A DNA stretch of 64,000 nt from Eriocheir sinensis (Eukaryota > Arthropoda > Malacostraca > Decapoda > Varunidae), in assembly GCF_024679095.1 (NCBI RefSeq), contig NC_066568.1, positions 1 to 64,000 of the forward strand. Reading direction: 5' to 3'. The translations under genes and the position numbers were made by a program. Under the pieces are notes generated by a model. It searched no databases. It saw nothing but the letters and a program-made list of their open reading frames with translations, and had not been told where the DNA came from. Positions 32,471 through 45,899 of the stretch are shown here, in pieces. The number at the start of each line of letters is the position of its first letter. Within the stretch, counting starts at the first letter, position 1.

Positions 32471-33155
32471 GCGTGAATGTGGTATAGATTACAAATAACC
32501 CAGTTGATGTAAAATCACCTGACTATTATTTAAGTATTCCTAAATGTCATTGTTGTGCTCTGTTCGTTTGCTTTACTAGCAAACATGATAATTCTGCAAC
32601 TGTGCTAAGGTTATGTAGTTCATGTTTTCCTGCAGTGACAAACTGCTGCTGGATCTCAATATACCTATATGCATACCTGTTGCAGTCGAGCAACACCGTT
32701 GTCCCCTAGTTTTATCATACTTCATTTTTATCCCACCCACTAACTCCTCCATCCCATACTTCCACCATTCCCCCCACCCCTTTAGAATCACATCGCCACC
32801 CCTCCAACTCATCCCCCACCGCTTTCCATCTTACTGCCCCACTATCCAACCCTGCACCTAGCACACTATCCCTCCCCTCCACCCCCTTACCTCACCCCCC
32901 TCTTCACCGCAACACTACTCATCTACCAACACCCCTCTCTACTTCCATACATCCTCACCCTCGACCCCTCTAGCTCACACCCTCACCCCTTTCTCGCTAA
33001 TTACACACCCACGCACCCTTTCCATTTGTAGATGATCCCGCCCAACTTCCCACTCCCCCACTCCTCTGTTCTCGTTTTCTTCCTCAATCCTTCCACTCTT
33101 TCTCCTCCCTCTCATCTATTCTCCTAACCTCCGACCCGACACCCACGCGCGTGTT
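32471..33155. other. Pyrimidine-rich region, no gene seen
   Basis: From about 32700 to 33130 the plus strand is strongly C/T-rich with many CCC and ACC runs. This may be the 5' UTR of the LINE that follows, but no boundary is visible. Confidence 0.4.
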
Positions 33156-35545
33156 ATGAATCTCCCTGATATTAATCTTTATGACACTTTCTTTATATAT
33201 AGTGATGATGGCAGGCAGGATAGGAATAATGTAGATCTTGAAATTCTGAACTCTATGTATGATTCTTTGAACATTGAAGACATTTGTAAGTACCATGATT
33301 ATCACCTCATGCAAGTTTGCTATTCCCGAAAACTGTACAGATTTTCTGAACATCATTCAATTGAATGGTCGCTCCTTAAACAAAAATTATGATCATCTGA
33401 TCTCCTTTTTCAAATCCCTCCCAAAGCTTCCCGACATATTATGCATTAGCGAAACTTGGCTTTAACCAAACACTGCTCCTTTAAATGAAATTGAGGATTT
33501 AAATCCTACCATACGCATAGACCTGAAGGCTATGATGGAGTCGCAATCTATGTGAATAACAACATCCCTTATGTCCTACTAAATGATTGCTGTCTGTGTG
33601 ATGACAACATAAAACTGTGTACCGTCAGAATCACAATTGGTAGCTCTCATTACGTTGTAGCATCTCCATACCGTCCCCACGATAAACACCAAAAAGTTAA
33701 CAAGTTCAATTCATTGATGGATAACTTTCTCTCACAAAGTATTTTTACTGATAACCAAACAATCATCTCCGGAGACTTCAACGTTAACCTACTAGAGCAC
33801 GATACTCACCCAACAACGAACCATTTCTAATGCACTTTTTTTTTTTTTTTTTTTTTTTTTACGTCTTGGCCTATTGCGCCGGTAGGCTTCTTCCCGGTGA
33901 ATCCTGATGGTCGGTCCAAGGCTTCTTCCCAGTGGGTCCTGATGGTCGGCCCAGCCCGTTCTGGCGCAGGCGAGTGTTTATAGAGGCGCCATCTTGCATT
34001 GGCTCATGCTGCCCTCCCGGAGCTCATCTTTAATCCTAGAATCTAGAGTCCGGGTTGATAGGTGGTCTTCTGGACAGTATGTGGGTAGTTTTAAGCCACT
34101 CGGCGGCGGCTGAAAATCCCAGCTTGGTGGCACCGGTCGGGGATTGAACTCGCGTCCTCCTGAACGCGGGGCCGTCTTGCTATCTGTTCAGCCACCGCCT
34201 ACCCTAAACAATGAAATCCCTCAGTCATTTCCCTCACATATCCCGTTCCTCATTTCCTGATTATAATTTCACAGCTTCTCCATCCCTCTTAGATCACATG
34301 TGGACTGACTTTACAGCTCCCTTCTCCTCCTGTATTTTTTGTTTCCTGTTCTGTTCCTATCGGTATTCCTAATCCTCCCAATACTTGAGACTTGAAAAGA
34401 AACATAAAATAACTTTTATGATAAGAAACGTCGAAAATCGGGCAAAATTTAAAACAGAGTTCTCAAAAATCGACTGGAATTCCTTATTAACTCACCATGA
34501 CACAAATATAAACTGCAATTTATTTCTTGAAGTAATATATAACATTTATTACTCCTGTTTTCCCAAGGTATTTAAGTTTGTATCAATTAAGAGGCTACAA
34601 AAACCATGGATTACCCAAGGAATGTTTAAATATATATAACATAAATATGCCTTCTATAAATCGAATAAGCTAGGTGTGTTTAACTTTCAAGTCTACAAAA
34701 ACTCTAAACACTACCTGAATAATCTCATTAAAATCACTAAAAGAAAATATTACCTTCAAAGATTTTCAGATTTTAGACTAAATACCAAGAAGATATGGGA
34801 AACAATGAATGAACTAACAAACACCAATACTAACACCTATGACACAACCAACTCAGTAATTTACAACAACCAAATTAAGGATTCCCCACAAAATATTTCT
34901 GACGCTTTTAATGACTACTTTTCAAAGATCGCCCCTGAGCTTGCCAGCAAACTGCCCCCTCCACAAACCTCTCACATCTCTAAGTTCCGTGGAAGCTACC
35001 CAGGCTCAATGGTAATGCCCATAATAACGAACTTCGATATGATAGAAGCAATAACATCTCTTAAAAATAAAAGAAAGGTTACATTGATGAGATTTCTGGA
35101 AATATAATAAAAGAAAACAAAGAAATACTTGCAAAACCTCTTACAATCTTATTTAGCCAATCAATTAGGACAGGCATCTTTCCCGACAGTCTTAAACTTG
35201 GTAAATAATCATAATTAATAAAAGGGGTAATAAAACAGACTTATCCAATTACCGTCCGATTTCTATTCTATCAATATTTTCATTTCTTTTAAACATTAAT
35301 GAAAACACATTTAATGTTATTTCTAAACAAAATTAAAATCTTAAATGACAAACAATCTGGCTTCAGACCAGGTTTGAGGATCTTCAACACAATTAATATT
35401 TATACATCTGACCTTTATACAGCACTTCATGAAAAAAAGTCCATCATATCTATTTATATGGAAACTTTTGACACAATTCAACCTAAAATTCTCTTGGATA
35501 AAATGTACTACTATGGAATCTGGGGATGCATCCACGATTGATTGA
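33156..35545 (+). mobile_element. LINE-C non-LTR retrotransposon, 5' part (endonuclease and RT start)
   Basis: Frames carry IIQLNGRSLNKNYDHLISFF and PDILCISETWL (APE endonuclease start, 33350-33465), TIISGDFNVNLLEHDTHPTT (33760-33820, catalytic GDFN), then after a SINE the linker (34385-34639) and YKNSKHYLNNLIKITKRKYY through NISDAFNDYFSKIAPELASK (34676-35107). RT begins in 35120-35545 (NDKQSGFRPG; DTIQPKILLDKMYYYGIWG). A/T-rich codon use differs from LINE-A. Stops and frameshifts are frequent. Confidence 0.82.
33838..34204 (-). mobile_element. SINE family D, copy D5, inside LINE-C
   Basis: Poly(T) of about 22 bases, two internal CTTCTTCCC units, and a tRNA-like head ending TTCAGCCACCGCCTACCC. 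It interrupts the LINE-C endonuclease just after NVNLLEHD, so it inserted after LINE-C. Confidence 0.92.
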
Positions 35546-36535
35546 TTCAGCTCTTACTTATGGGGGAGTTGTAAATGGTCGGCCTGAAACAACCATTTTT
35601 TTAATATTTTTGTCTTATAAAATTCTGCGAAAATTACTCTTTCTTTTGGTATATGAATGAATATTGTAAAAAAATAATACAGTGGTGTGCAACATGCAAC
35701 GCAACGTCCTGCAATGAGCTTCCGCGCGGCGCCACTGGCTTGCAATCCATGTTTTCACCGTTTTAGTTTTAGGATTTTTTGTTTCATGGTCTGTCATGAT
35801 ACTCTTAGGTTCTCACACACCACTAGTTAAGAAAATGTGAAATTTTAGCAGTCACTAATATATTTCGTATATATCCATGAAAAATCGATTATATATTTTT
35901 TTCATAAATCCAACAAAACACTCTATGTATCCGCCTCAAATGTCTTTTGAATTATATTTTTATGATTTTACACAGTAGAACATTGGTGTTTACTTTGAAA
36001 TATGGTCAAATACTTACATTTGTGACACCGTAAAAAAGACGTATCAATGGGTAAATAAAGCAATCTTTTTATACATCCAATGAAAGTATGTTAAGGGCAC
36101 CATGCCTGCTTTTTCTTCATATCCTGATGTATGTATCTTGTGGATTTCAAGTCCCTTGTTGGAATAGGTAAAATACAAAAAAATATTTCAACTTCATCGC
36201 TTGATATCTCAAAACCATGATTTTGCAGTCAAAAAATGTTTCCTCCGTTGCACTTCTTGTTATACACACATCTCCTACTGCAGCTTTGAACGTGTGCGTC
36301 ATAAATAGGGTTTGCTCTCGGAACTATTGTTCAACTGAAGTTGATTTTGATTTTTGAAAAATATTTGGCATATTTTTTTATTATTTCATCGAACATTAAA
36401 AATATTTATTTTAGTATTGTAGAAAGATTACCGATAGCAAACGTTAATCTCCCATCCTTCCTGATTACAATGCTTGTTGAATAAAATAAGTCAGCCCGTA
36501 AATAAGGGAGGGGATACGCTTAGAACATGGGGAAT
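35546..36535. other. Insertion of unknown type inside LINE-C RT
   Basis: The RT frame is lost after GIWGCIHD (35520-35540) and resumes with the region just before GVQQGSIMGP (36640). Normal spacing is about 40 residues, so roughly 900 extra A/T-rich bases are present. I see no terminal repeats or coding motif. Confidence 0.5.
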
Positions 36536-37500
36536 TTAACATGGGATTTGAGATTTTACAACAACCACCCCCATAAGCAATCGGACACAGTTCACAACTT
36601 CTAACAGCATATCTTCCTCTACCAGGCCAGTAAACATAGGAGTACAGCAGGGTAGTATAATGGGTCCCACAGTGTTCCTACAGTATATTAATGACATCAG
36701 TAACATATCTGACTCCCTAAACACTATACTATTTGCGGACGACTCAACTTTTTTACATGATTAGAGATCAACCAACAGAAATAATCAACAGAGCTAACGT
36801 TGAACATTTAAATTTTGAACTGGTGTTTAGCGAACCGACTAACGGTAAACACTGCCAAGACTTATTATATGCTTTTTACTAACATTATCACCAATTACCA
36901 CCCATTACCAAATTTAACTATTTCAGACGATGATATCTTTCAGGTAGACAAAATAAAATTCCTTGGTATATTGTTTGATAACAATTTAAACTTCAAACAC
37001 CGTATATCCAGTCTATGTTTAAAACTATCAAAAACTATTCCACTCCTTGTTAAAAAAAAAAGAAAAAAAAAAAAAGCCCCAACTGATGTCCTCAAATGTT
37101 TACTATGCCCACATTTATCCACATTTAAACTATTGTAATCACATTTGGTCCAATATTTATCAATGTCATCTGTACAACCTTAATTTGCTGCACAAGAAAG
37201 CCATCAGAATAATGACCAATAATGACTATTGCGAGCACACTCCCCCTTTATTTAAAGCACTAAATATTCAGAACCTTACTGATCTATCAAAATTAAATAT
37301 TGCATCCCATACGTACAAACAAATAAAATCAAATAACTACAATACCCAATCTCTACATAGTTATCAAACTCGTAACAACAAATTATCCCTGTTCAGACAC
37401 TTGCTACTGTATTTACGACCAAAAACGTGGAATGATGTTCCAACACAAATCAAGGATTCAGCGAGCCATCGACTGTTGAATGACAAATAAAAAAACAACA
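36536..37500 (+). mobile_element. LINE-C 3' part (RT palm, thumb and C-terminus)
   Basis: GVQQGSIMGPTVFLQYINDI and TILFADDSTFLHD (36645-36760) give RT motifs with an intact FADD. Then LNWCLANRLTVNTAKTYYML and FLGILFDNNLNFKHRI follow (36815-37030). After an A-run frameshift near 37060 come PHLNYCNHIWSNIY, HKKAIRIMTNNDY and PKTWNDVPTQIKDSASHRLL (37110-37480). It is inactive through the insertion and frameshifts. Confidence 0.85.
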
Positions 37501-37599
37501 TTTGTTATCCTCGCACCAGGCTATTTGGTGTATACAACTCTATACATTTATACTTATCACATTTTTTATTACTGATGTTGATATCATTATATGGTTACT

Positions 37600-37652
37600 G
37601 GTATTATTATTCTTATTATTCATGCTACTACTACTACTATTACTACTACTAC

Positions 37653-37738
<86 letters not shown>

Positions 37739-37888
37739 TACTTACAATTATTACTATAATTATTGTAATTATTCCTATTATTTTCATTATTGTTATTTAT
37801 TGTCATTCTTTTTCTTATTATTATTAGAAGTATTTGTATTAGTATTTTGATATTTATTATTATTATCGCTACTATTTTATTATTGTAC
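37600..37888. repeat. Compound (ATT)n / (TAG)n / (ACT)n microsatellite
   Basis: ATT triplets at 37650-37698 switch abruptly to (TAG)n at 37699-37738, then degenerate ATT. It lies between LINE-C and LINE-A6. Confidence 0.95.
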
Positions 37889-39502
37889 TCAGAAGGCTTA
37901 TGGACCTGATGGAGTGCCTCCTATTGTCCTTAAAAACTGTGCTTCTGTGCTGACACCCTGCCTGGTCTAACTCTTTCGTCTCTGCCTATCAACATCTAGA
38001 TTTCCTTCCTGATGGAAGTATGCCTTTGTACAGCCTGTGCCTAAGAAGGGTGACCGTTCCAATCCCTCAAACTACCGCCCTATAGCTTTACTTTCCTGTC
38101 TATCTAAAGCTTTTGAGTCAATCCTTAACCGGAAGATTCAAAAGCACCTTTACACTTCTAACCTTCTATCTGATCGCCAGTAAGGATTCCGTAAGAGGCG
38201 TTCTACTGGCGATCTTCTTGCTCTCTTAACTGACTCTTGGTCATCCTCTCTTAGCCGTTTCGGTGAAACTTTCTCTGTTGCGCTGGACATATCGAAAGCC
38301 TTCGATAGAGTCTGGCACCAGTCTTTGCTTTCTAAACTGCCCTCTTTCGGATTCTATCCCTCTCTCTGTTCCTTTATCTCCAGTTTCCTTTCCGGCCGTT
38401 CTATCTCTGCGGTGGTAGACGGTCACTGCTCTTCCCCTAAACCTATCAACAGTGGCGTTCCACAGGGCTCTGTCCTATCACCCACTCTCTTCCTGTTATT
38501 CATCAGTGATCTTCTTTCCATAAAAAACTGTCCTGTCCACTCATACGCTGACGACTCCACTCTGCATTATTCAACTTCTTTCAACAGAAGACCATGACAA
38601 CAGGAAGTACACGACTCCAGACTGGAGGCTGCAGAACGCTTAACCTCAGACCTTGCTATCATTTCCGATTGGAGCAGAAGGAACCTTGTGCCCTTCAATG
38701 CCTCAAAAACTCAATTTCTCCACCTATCAACTCGACACAATCTTCCAAACACCTATCCCCTATTCTTCTACAACACTCAGCTGTCACCATCTTCAATACT
38801 AAACATCCTCGGTCTATCCTTAACTCAAAATCTCAACAGGAAACTTCATATCTCCTCTCTCGCTAAATCAGCTTCCTCGAGGTTGGGCGTTCTGTATCGT
38901 CTCCGCCAGTTCTTCTCCCCCGCGCAGTTGCTATCCATATACAGGGGCCTTGTCTGCCCTCGTATGGAGTATGCATCTCACGTATGGGGGGGCTCCACTC
39001 ACAGCCCTTCTGGACAGAGTGGAGTCTAAGGCTCTTCGTCTCATCAGCTCTCCTCCTCCTACTGATAGCCTTCTACCTCTTAAATTCCGCCGCGATGTTG
39101 CCTCTCTCTCTATCTTCTATCGATATTTCCACGCTGACTGCTCTTCTGAACTTGCTAACTGCATGCCTCCCCCCCTCCCGCGGCCCCGCTGCACACGACT
39201 TTCTACTCATGCTCATCCCTACACTGTCCAAACCCCTTATGCAAGAGTTAACCAGCATCTTCACTCTTTCATCCCTCACGCTGGTAAACTCTGAAACAGT
39301 CTTCCTTCATCTGTATCTCCTCCTGCCTACGACTTGAACTCTTTCAAGAGGAGGGTATCAGGACACCTCTCCTCCCGAAATTGATCTTTCTTTCGGCCAC
39401 CTCTTTTAATTCTTTTCTGGGAGCAGCGAGTAGCGGGCTTTTTTTATTATTGTTTTATTTTATTTTGTGCCTTTGACCTGGCTCCATTGTTGTAAAAAAA
39501 AA
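37889..39502 (+). mobile_element. LINE-A copy A6, RT to A tail
   Basis: Begins at CTCAGAAGGCTTATGGACC (KAYGPDGVPP) and runs through RT (SGVPQGSVLSP, FISDLLS where others have FINDL, YADDSTLHYS) to SFKRRVSGHLS, the 3' UTR and a short A tail. Premature stops occur at the LV-stop in place of LVKLF (37966) and at YGFRKG (38182). It is 5'-truncated. Confidence 0.92.
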
Positions 39503-39901
<399 letters not shown>

Positions 39902-40041
39902 AGCAGTATTGCCCTTTTAAAATTTTGCTGTCATCATTATCATTATTATATCTAATGTGATTTTCCAATATATTCAACTTTATCATGATTATTATCACTG
40001 TTAGTATTACTATTGTTGTTATTATAATTATATACTATTAA

Positions 40042-40325
40042 TCCGGTAGCTGCGGGGATCATGTTTCGTAATGGTTCCTCAAAGGGAGAAAAATTAGAAA
40101 AATCATCACTCACACAAATCATTTCATTATACATATATCAAAGCATTTGTGATCAGTTTATGCATCATTTTTTTGGGGGGTTATATCATGGCACAAATTT
40201 GGCCCGTCGCTGCTACACGGTAAAGCCACAAATTTGGCCCGTCGCTGCTACACGGTAAAGCCACAAATTTGGCCCGTCGCTGCTACACGGTAAAGCCACA
40301 AATTTGGCCCGTCGCTGAAACTGGG
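40042..40325. mobile_element. piggyBac-like MITE, copy 1
   Basis: Flanked by TTAA at 40038-40041 and 40326-40329. Ends TCCGGTAGCTGC and GAAACTGGG are degenerate versions of the CCCGGTWGCAG ends of copy 2. The body shares AAAGCATTTGTGATCAG and TCATGGCACAAATTTGGCCC with copy 2. It has four copies of a ~35-bp internal unit (ACAAATTTGGCCCGTCGCTG...). Confidence 0.85.
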
Positions 40326-40330
40326 TTAAT

Positions 40331-40353
40331 GTTATTATTGTTATTATTATTAC

Positions 40354-40387
<34 letters not shown>

Positions 40388-40470
40388 TTATTATTGTTAT
40401 TATTATTATTATTATTATCATTATAATACTTATTAGTAATACTATTATTGTTGATGTCGTTATTATCATC
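40331..40470. repeat. (ATT)n microsatellite
   Basis: Imperfect ATT tract directly after the MITE. Confidence 0.9.
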
Positions 40471-41995
<1,525 letters not shown>

Positions 41996-43129
41996 TCACT
42001 CCCATGCCAGGGCTCTCAAGTTTTCGAAGGTTTTATCCACCAACTTTTGTGCTGTCTCCCGCGTGAGGATATCATTTGCATAAGTGAGGCTGTACATTAG
42101 GCAGCCATGGAGGGTATGGAACAGGTGGTACATCGGGTCGTTAAAGCAGGAGGTGACCCTAATGAGGTGCGTCAGCCGCACTTGCCGCCCCTCCGTCTGT
42201 ACTAGCCTGTCTGCGTTGCCCATGTTAGCCGCGCCATAGTCAATCTCAGGGTATGGTCGCTCATCAAAAAGTTCATCTTTGTCCCTTCCTTGTAATTCCA
42301 GTGTTATCTTTATGACGTACATCACCGCTTCTTTCTCTTGGAGCATTTGACCAATTTTCTTATGTACGATTCTAGCGTATTCCCAGAAGTTGTCCCGCCA
42401 CTTTGCTGGCGTAGAAACGATGTTCTGGAGAGCCATCATGTGCACGCCCAAGGTCCCTGCCGTGTCGCCTGACCAGTAACGTCGCATACTGACGGTGTGC
42501 ATCTCGTTAATATGGTACTCGTCCTGCTCAAGGCCTCCCTCTCGTAGAAAGTCAACGAGACCCACGTTAAACACAGCCACCAGACCACTGTTCACGGTGA
42601 CTTGCTCTTTCTTGCATTTCTTTATGAATCTCTGGGTTGTTTCCCTGTCCAGGTCCGCCAAAACAATCTGACACCTGAAGTTGGGGTCCATGGGCATCGG
42701 ATAAACTCGAGGAATAAGTTTCTCTTCAGTCTTCAACTTCTTAATTTTATCCATCAGCAGCTTTAGGTGATTCTCGTCCTTTTCAAGATCAGCTTTCCTG
42801 GCATTAAGTATGGCATCTGTCTCCTCTCCGGCGACCAGCCTCCCAAGCTGAACTGTGTCGTCGATTGCAGTGCCAGTGACCACGTTGTCCAAGATGTGAA
42901 GAAATGCGTCCGTAATGAACATGTTTGTGGTACCGTCAGCGATACCGTGGTGGTTAGCAAGCAGCATCAGACGGGTATGAGGAAAGTCGGCATCCAGTTC
43001 TGGTCGTACACTAGGGACAGTGGCGTCACAAGGCAGGACGCGGGCGCACCACAGTGGGCCATCAGTGGTGGGGAATTTGTGATGTAGCAGCGATTCTATG
43101 GCCTGGGTCACGTCTTTTGTGTCCATCAC
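41996..43129 (-). CDS. Acyltransferase / condensation-domain-like protein, C-terminal exon
   Basis: A 377-codon exon opens after a strong acceptor (CCTTTTCCCCAG, ending at 43130) and runs to TGA. Residues DGPLWCARVLP (about 23-33) precede LANHHGIADGTTN (58-70), which contains HHxxxDG, the catalytic motif of the chloramphenicol-acetyltransferase-like superfamily (condensation domains, PapA5-type and wax-ester/alcohol acyltransferases). The His acts as general base in that family. Later parts are FRCQIVLADLDRETTQRFIK, VTVNSGLVAVFNVGL, TAGTLGVHMMAL and PYPEIDYGAANMGNAD; the last is where these enzymes usually hold a DFG-like structural motif. No signal peptide or membrane segment is seen. The first codon is GTG within the exon, not a start. 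The N-terminal exon at 52781-52956 is in compatible phase 0, but about 25-30 residues typical between them are missing, so a short exon remains unlocated. Substrate is unknown. Coding density is intact, unlike all transposon frames here. Confidence 0.85.
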   Translation of the reverse strand: MMDTKDVTQAIESLLHHKFPTTDGPLWCARVLPCDATVPSVRPELDADFPHTRLMLLANHHGIADGTTNMFITDAFLHILDNVVTGTAIDDTVQLGRLVAGEETDAILNARKADLEKDENHLKLLMDKIKKLKTEEKLIPRVYPMPMDPNFRCQIVLADLDRETTQRFIKKCKKEQVTVNSGLVAVFNVGLVDFLREGGLEQDEYHINEMHTVSMRRYWSGDTAGTLGVHMMALQNIVSTPAKWRDNFWEYARIVHKKIGQMLQEKEAVMYVIKITLELQGRDKDELFDERPYPEIDYGAANMGNADRLVQTEGRQVRLTHLIRVTSCFNDPMYHLFHTLHGCLMYSLTYANDILTRETAQKLVDKTFENLRALAWE

Positions 43130-43282
43130 CTGGGGAAAAGGAAAATATTGGGTTGAAATGTGATGTTTTTAGTTAAGAAAGAGACGGCGAGGGTTAATAA
43201 AATATGAAGTACACAAGTCTGTGACGCGCCATTTAGACGGAAATGAAAAACATTATTGATATTTAAAGAACTACGATGAAGA

Positions 43283-43623
43283 GACTGAGTCTGGCACAAA
43301 TCTTTGTTTTCCAAACTACCCTCATACGGTTTCTATCCTTATCACTGTACGTTTACCTCCAGTTCCTTTTCTGCACGATATATCTCTCTGTGTGCCATTG
43401 TTCTTCCCGTGTCAATTCAATTCAATTTATTTATCCGGCACTTGTTCTTCATCTTGATCATCGGCGTCAAGTTGGTGCCCGTAGAATTTTATTTAAAGTT
43501 TTTAAGAATAATCGGCATCCCTTACAAAATGCTTTGTCAGATCCATTTATTTGGTATTTTGTGTGATTCAACTTGTTGTATCTACAGTTTCTATACCCTG
43601 AAGGGAAGCTTTGATAGCTTATC

Positions 43624-43666
<43 letters not shown>

Positions 43667-44295
43667 TAAGCTTATCTCACACTGTCTTTATGTTGTTCAA
43701 TAATGAACATCTTAAAACAAACTGTACTATCCACTCGTACGCCGACGACTCCACTCTGAATTTCTAAACACTTTTTGACCGAAGACCGTCCCTACAGAGA
43801 CTACAAGACTCTCGGATGAACGCTGCAGAACGTTTAACCTCAGACCTTACTATCATTTCTGAATGGGGCAAGAGGAACTTGATGTCTTTTAATGCCTCAA
43901 AAACTCAAATTTCTTCATCTGTCAACTCGACACAGTCTTCAAAACACCTATCCCCTATTCCTCGACAACATACAGCTGTCCCCTTCTACAATAAACATTT
44001 TCGGTCTGTCCTTAACTCAAAAAAATAACTGGAAACTCCTCTCTTGCTAAATCAGCTTACTCGAGGTCGGGCATCCTGTATCGTATCTGCTAGTTATATT
44101 CCCCCTCACAGATGATGTCCATATACAGGGACTGTGTCCGCCCTTGAATGGAATATGCATCTCATATGTGTGGGTGGGTGTGGGTGTGTGGGGGGGTAGC
44201 TAACACGCAGCTCTGCTAGGTTGAGTTGTGTTGCATCACTTTCTACCTCATATCGATATTTCCGTTTTGACCGCTCTTTTGGACTTGCTATAGTC
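43283..44295 (+). mobile_element. LINE-A copy A9, 5' segment, strongly decayed
   Basis: Begins at GTCTGGCACAAATCTTTG (VWHKSL), then a diverged RT palm with PLNAAERLTSDLTIISEWGK-like and SYADDSTL-like coding at 43735-43760 and 43816-44028. Divergence is much higher than in other LINE-A copies. An unrelated A/T-rich piece (43408-43695) with (AAT)n at 43627-43665 interrupts it. Confidence 0.75.
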
Positions 44296-44414
44296 GATCG
44301 ACTCTAACTTAAGCCCTGTGGCTTGGCCCGGGGAAACCCCCATTGTTTACACATCTAGCGATGACCCACACATGGCGATCTGTCTCACTGTTAGTCTGTA
44401 CGTTATACATTTAT

Positions 44415-44505
<91 letters not shown>

Positions 44506-44822
44506 CGACTGCATGGTGTTATGAATTGCTTGGGATTTTAGGGAAAAACTACTACTCTATAAACCTTTCAATTTACTTGGCAACGTGGCTTATGAGATGG
44601 TGCCGCACCGTTCACCCTTCCGCCACCACGGAAGACTCACGTAGGTCTCACTCTCGCGTCCTGCACAGCCAAGCAAAATATATTATACATATCGTAAATA
44701 AGAGGGAGAGAGAGGGGTGATGGTAGCGAGCTCCTCCGAGGAGAGTGATGGGGGTTATGTGGCAGTAGCGCGGGTCAGGGGAGCCGTGCCTAAAGGCTCA
44801 GGTTAGATTCCGTAGAATATAA
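44296..44822. other. Insertion within LINE-A9, including (TA)n
   Basis: LINE-A coding is lost at about 44295 and resumes at 44823 (CTGCATGCTAACCCC). The inserted ~530 bases hold (TA)n at 44417-44502 and unassigned sequence. No terminal repeats are evident. Confidence 0.5.
44417..44502. repeat. (TA)n microsatellite
   Basis: About 43 TA units. Confidence 0.98.
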
Positions 44823-45133
44823 CTGCATGCTAACCCCCAGCCGCGACCCAGCCGCACACGACTATCTACTCTTGTTCTATCGTATTCTGTCCAAATTCCT
44901 TTTGCAAGAGTTAACCAGCATCTTCTTTATTTTACTCCTTCCGCTGGTAAACTCTGGAACAACCTTCCTTGTCTCTATTTCCTCCTGCCTACCATATGGC
45001 TTCTTTCAAGAGAAGAGCATCTTTTTCCCGAAAATGACCTCTCTTTTGACCTTTTATTCTGTTTCCTTTTATCGGAGCAGCGTCTAGATGGCTTTTTAGT
45101 TTTATTGCCTTAGCTGTCTTACTTTGCTGTAAA
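44823..45133 (+). mobile_element. LINE-A copy A9, 3' segment
   Basis: Encodes the C-terminal end in shifted frames (THDYLLLF-like; LVNSGTTF) and the 3' UTR (GGAGCAGCGTCTAGATGGC; CTTACTTTGCTGTAAATAAA). It is diverged like its 5' segment. Confidence 0.75.
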
Positions 45134-45207
45134 TAAATCAAACTTTTAGGAATATTAGTGGCAAGCCAGATTTTCTTCCTATAGGAAATAACGATCTGGG
45201 AATATAG

Positions 45208-45291
45208 GTAACGTTAATCCTGCAGTGGGCAACGTTAATCCTGCAGTGGGCAACGTTAATCCTGCAGCGGGCAACGTTAACACTGTAGTGT
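45208..45291 (+). repeat. 21-bp minisatellite, four units
   Basis: Unit AACGTTAATCCTGCAGTGGGC. The last unit reads AACGTTAACACTGTAGTG. Confidence 0.93.
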
Positions 45292-45890
45292 CAGCAGTTT
45301 GTCTTCGTTGCCTCTTGTGGCCTCTCAGGCCAGTTCACACCCGTCTTATATCTAGTTTTGACGTACTCGCTCGCATTATGGTTGTCCCCAAAGAATATAC
45401 GGACTTAAATTTATTCAGTGGTTGTTTATCCCATCACTGCAAACACAGACATGCTGAACAACATGGCGCAGTGAGTAGGATCTTTGGGAGAAAAAGTGAC
45501 AATAAATATACGTAGCCGGTTGGCGTCACTGCCCTGTCCCTGCCCGCGTTCCGGTGTTGACCCCACTGAAGCCTCTCCAGGCCTTACCAGTAACAGTGTT
45601 GCGTTGTGTGGTGCCTCCTGCAAGCCTCAGGGTTTTGGAGGTTGTCACTAAGCATTAGTTATCGTTTCCTGTTAAGATGACAAGATAACCCCAAGCCGCT
45701 GCCTCGTTAGCTCCGCTTACCTTTGTGGAGCTATTTACAATTTTCATGCGGTCCATAGGTAGTGAAACGCCGCCACTGTATATCGTCAAATAACGCAGAA
45801 TAAGTGAAACCTATATGGGCAGCCGCGGTTATCGAGAACAGATTCCGTGGTGGCGTAACTGTCACCTTGCCCGCCACCCCCACCGCAGCC
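45292..45890. other. No gene seen
   Basis: Mixed-composition sequence before the Mutator-like element. The last part (45850-45890) is C-rich and may belong to the Gypsy 5' region that the element split. Confidence 0.4.
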
Positions 45891-45899
45891 TTGCTCGCC

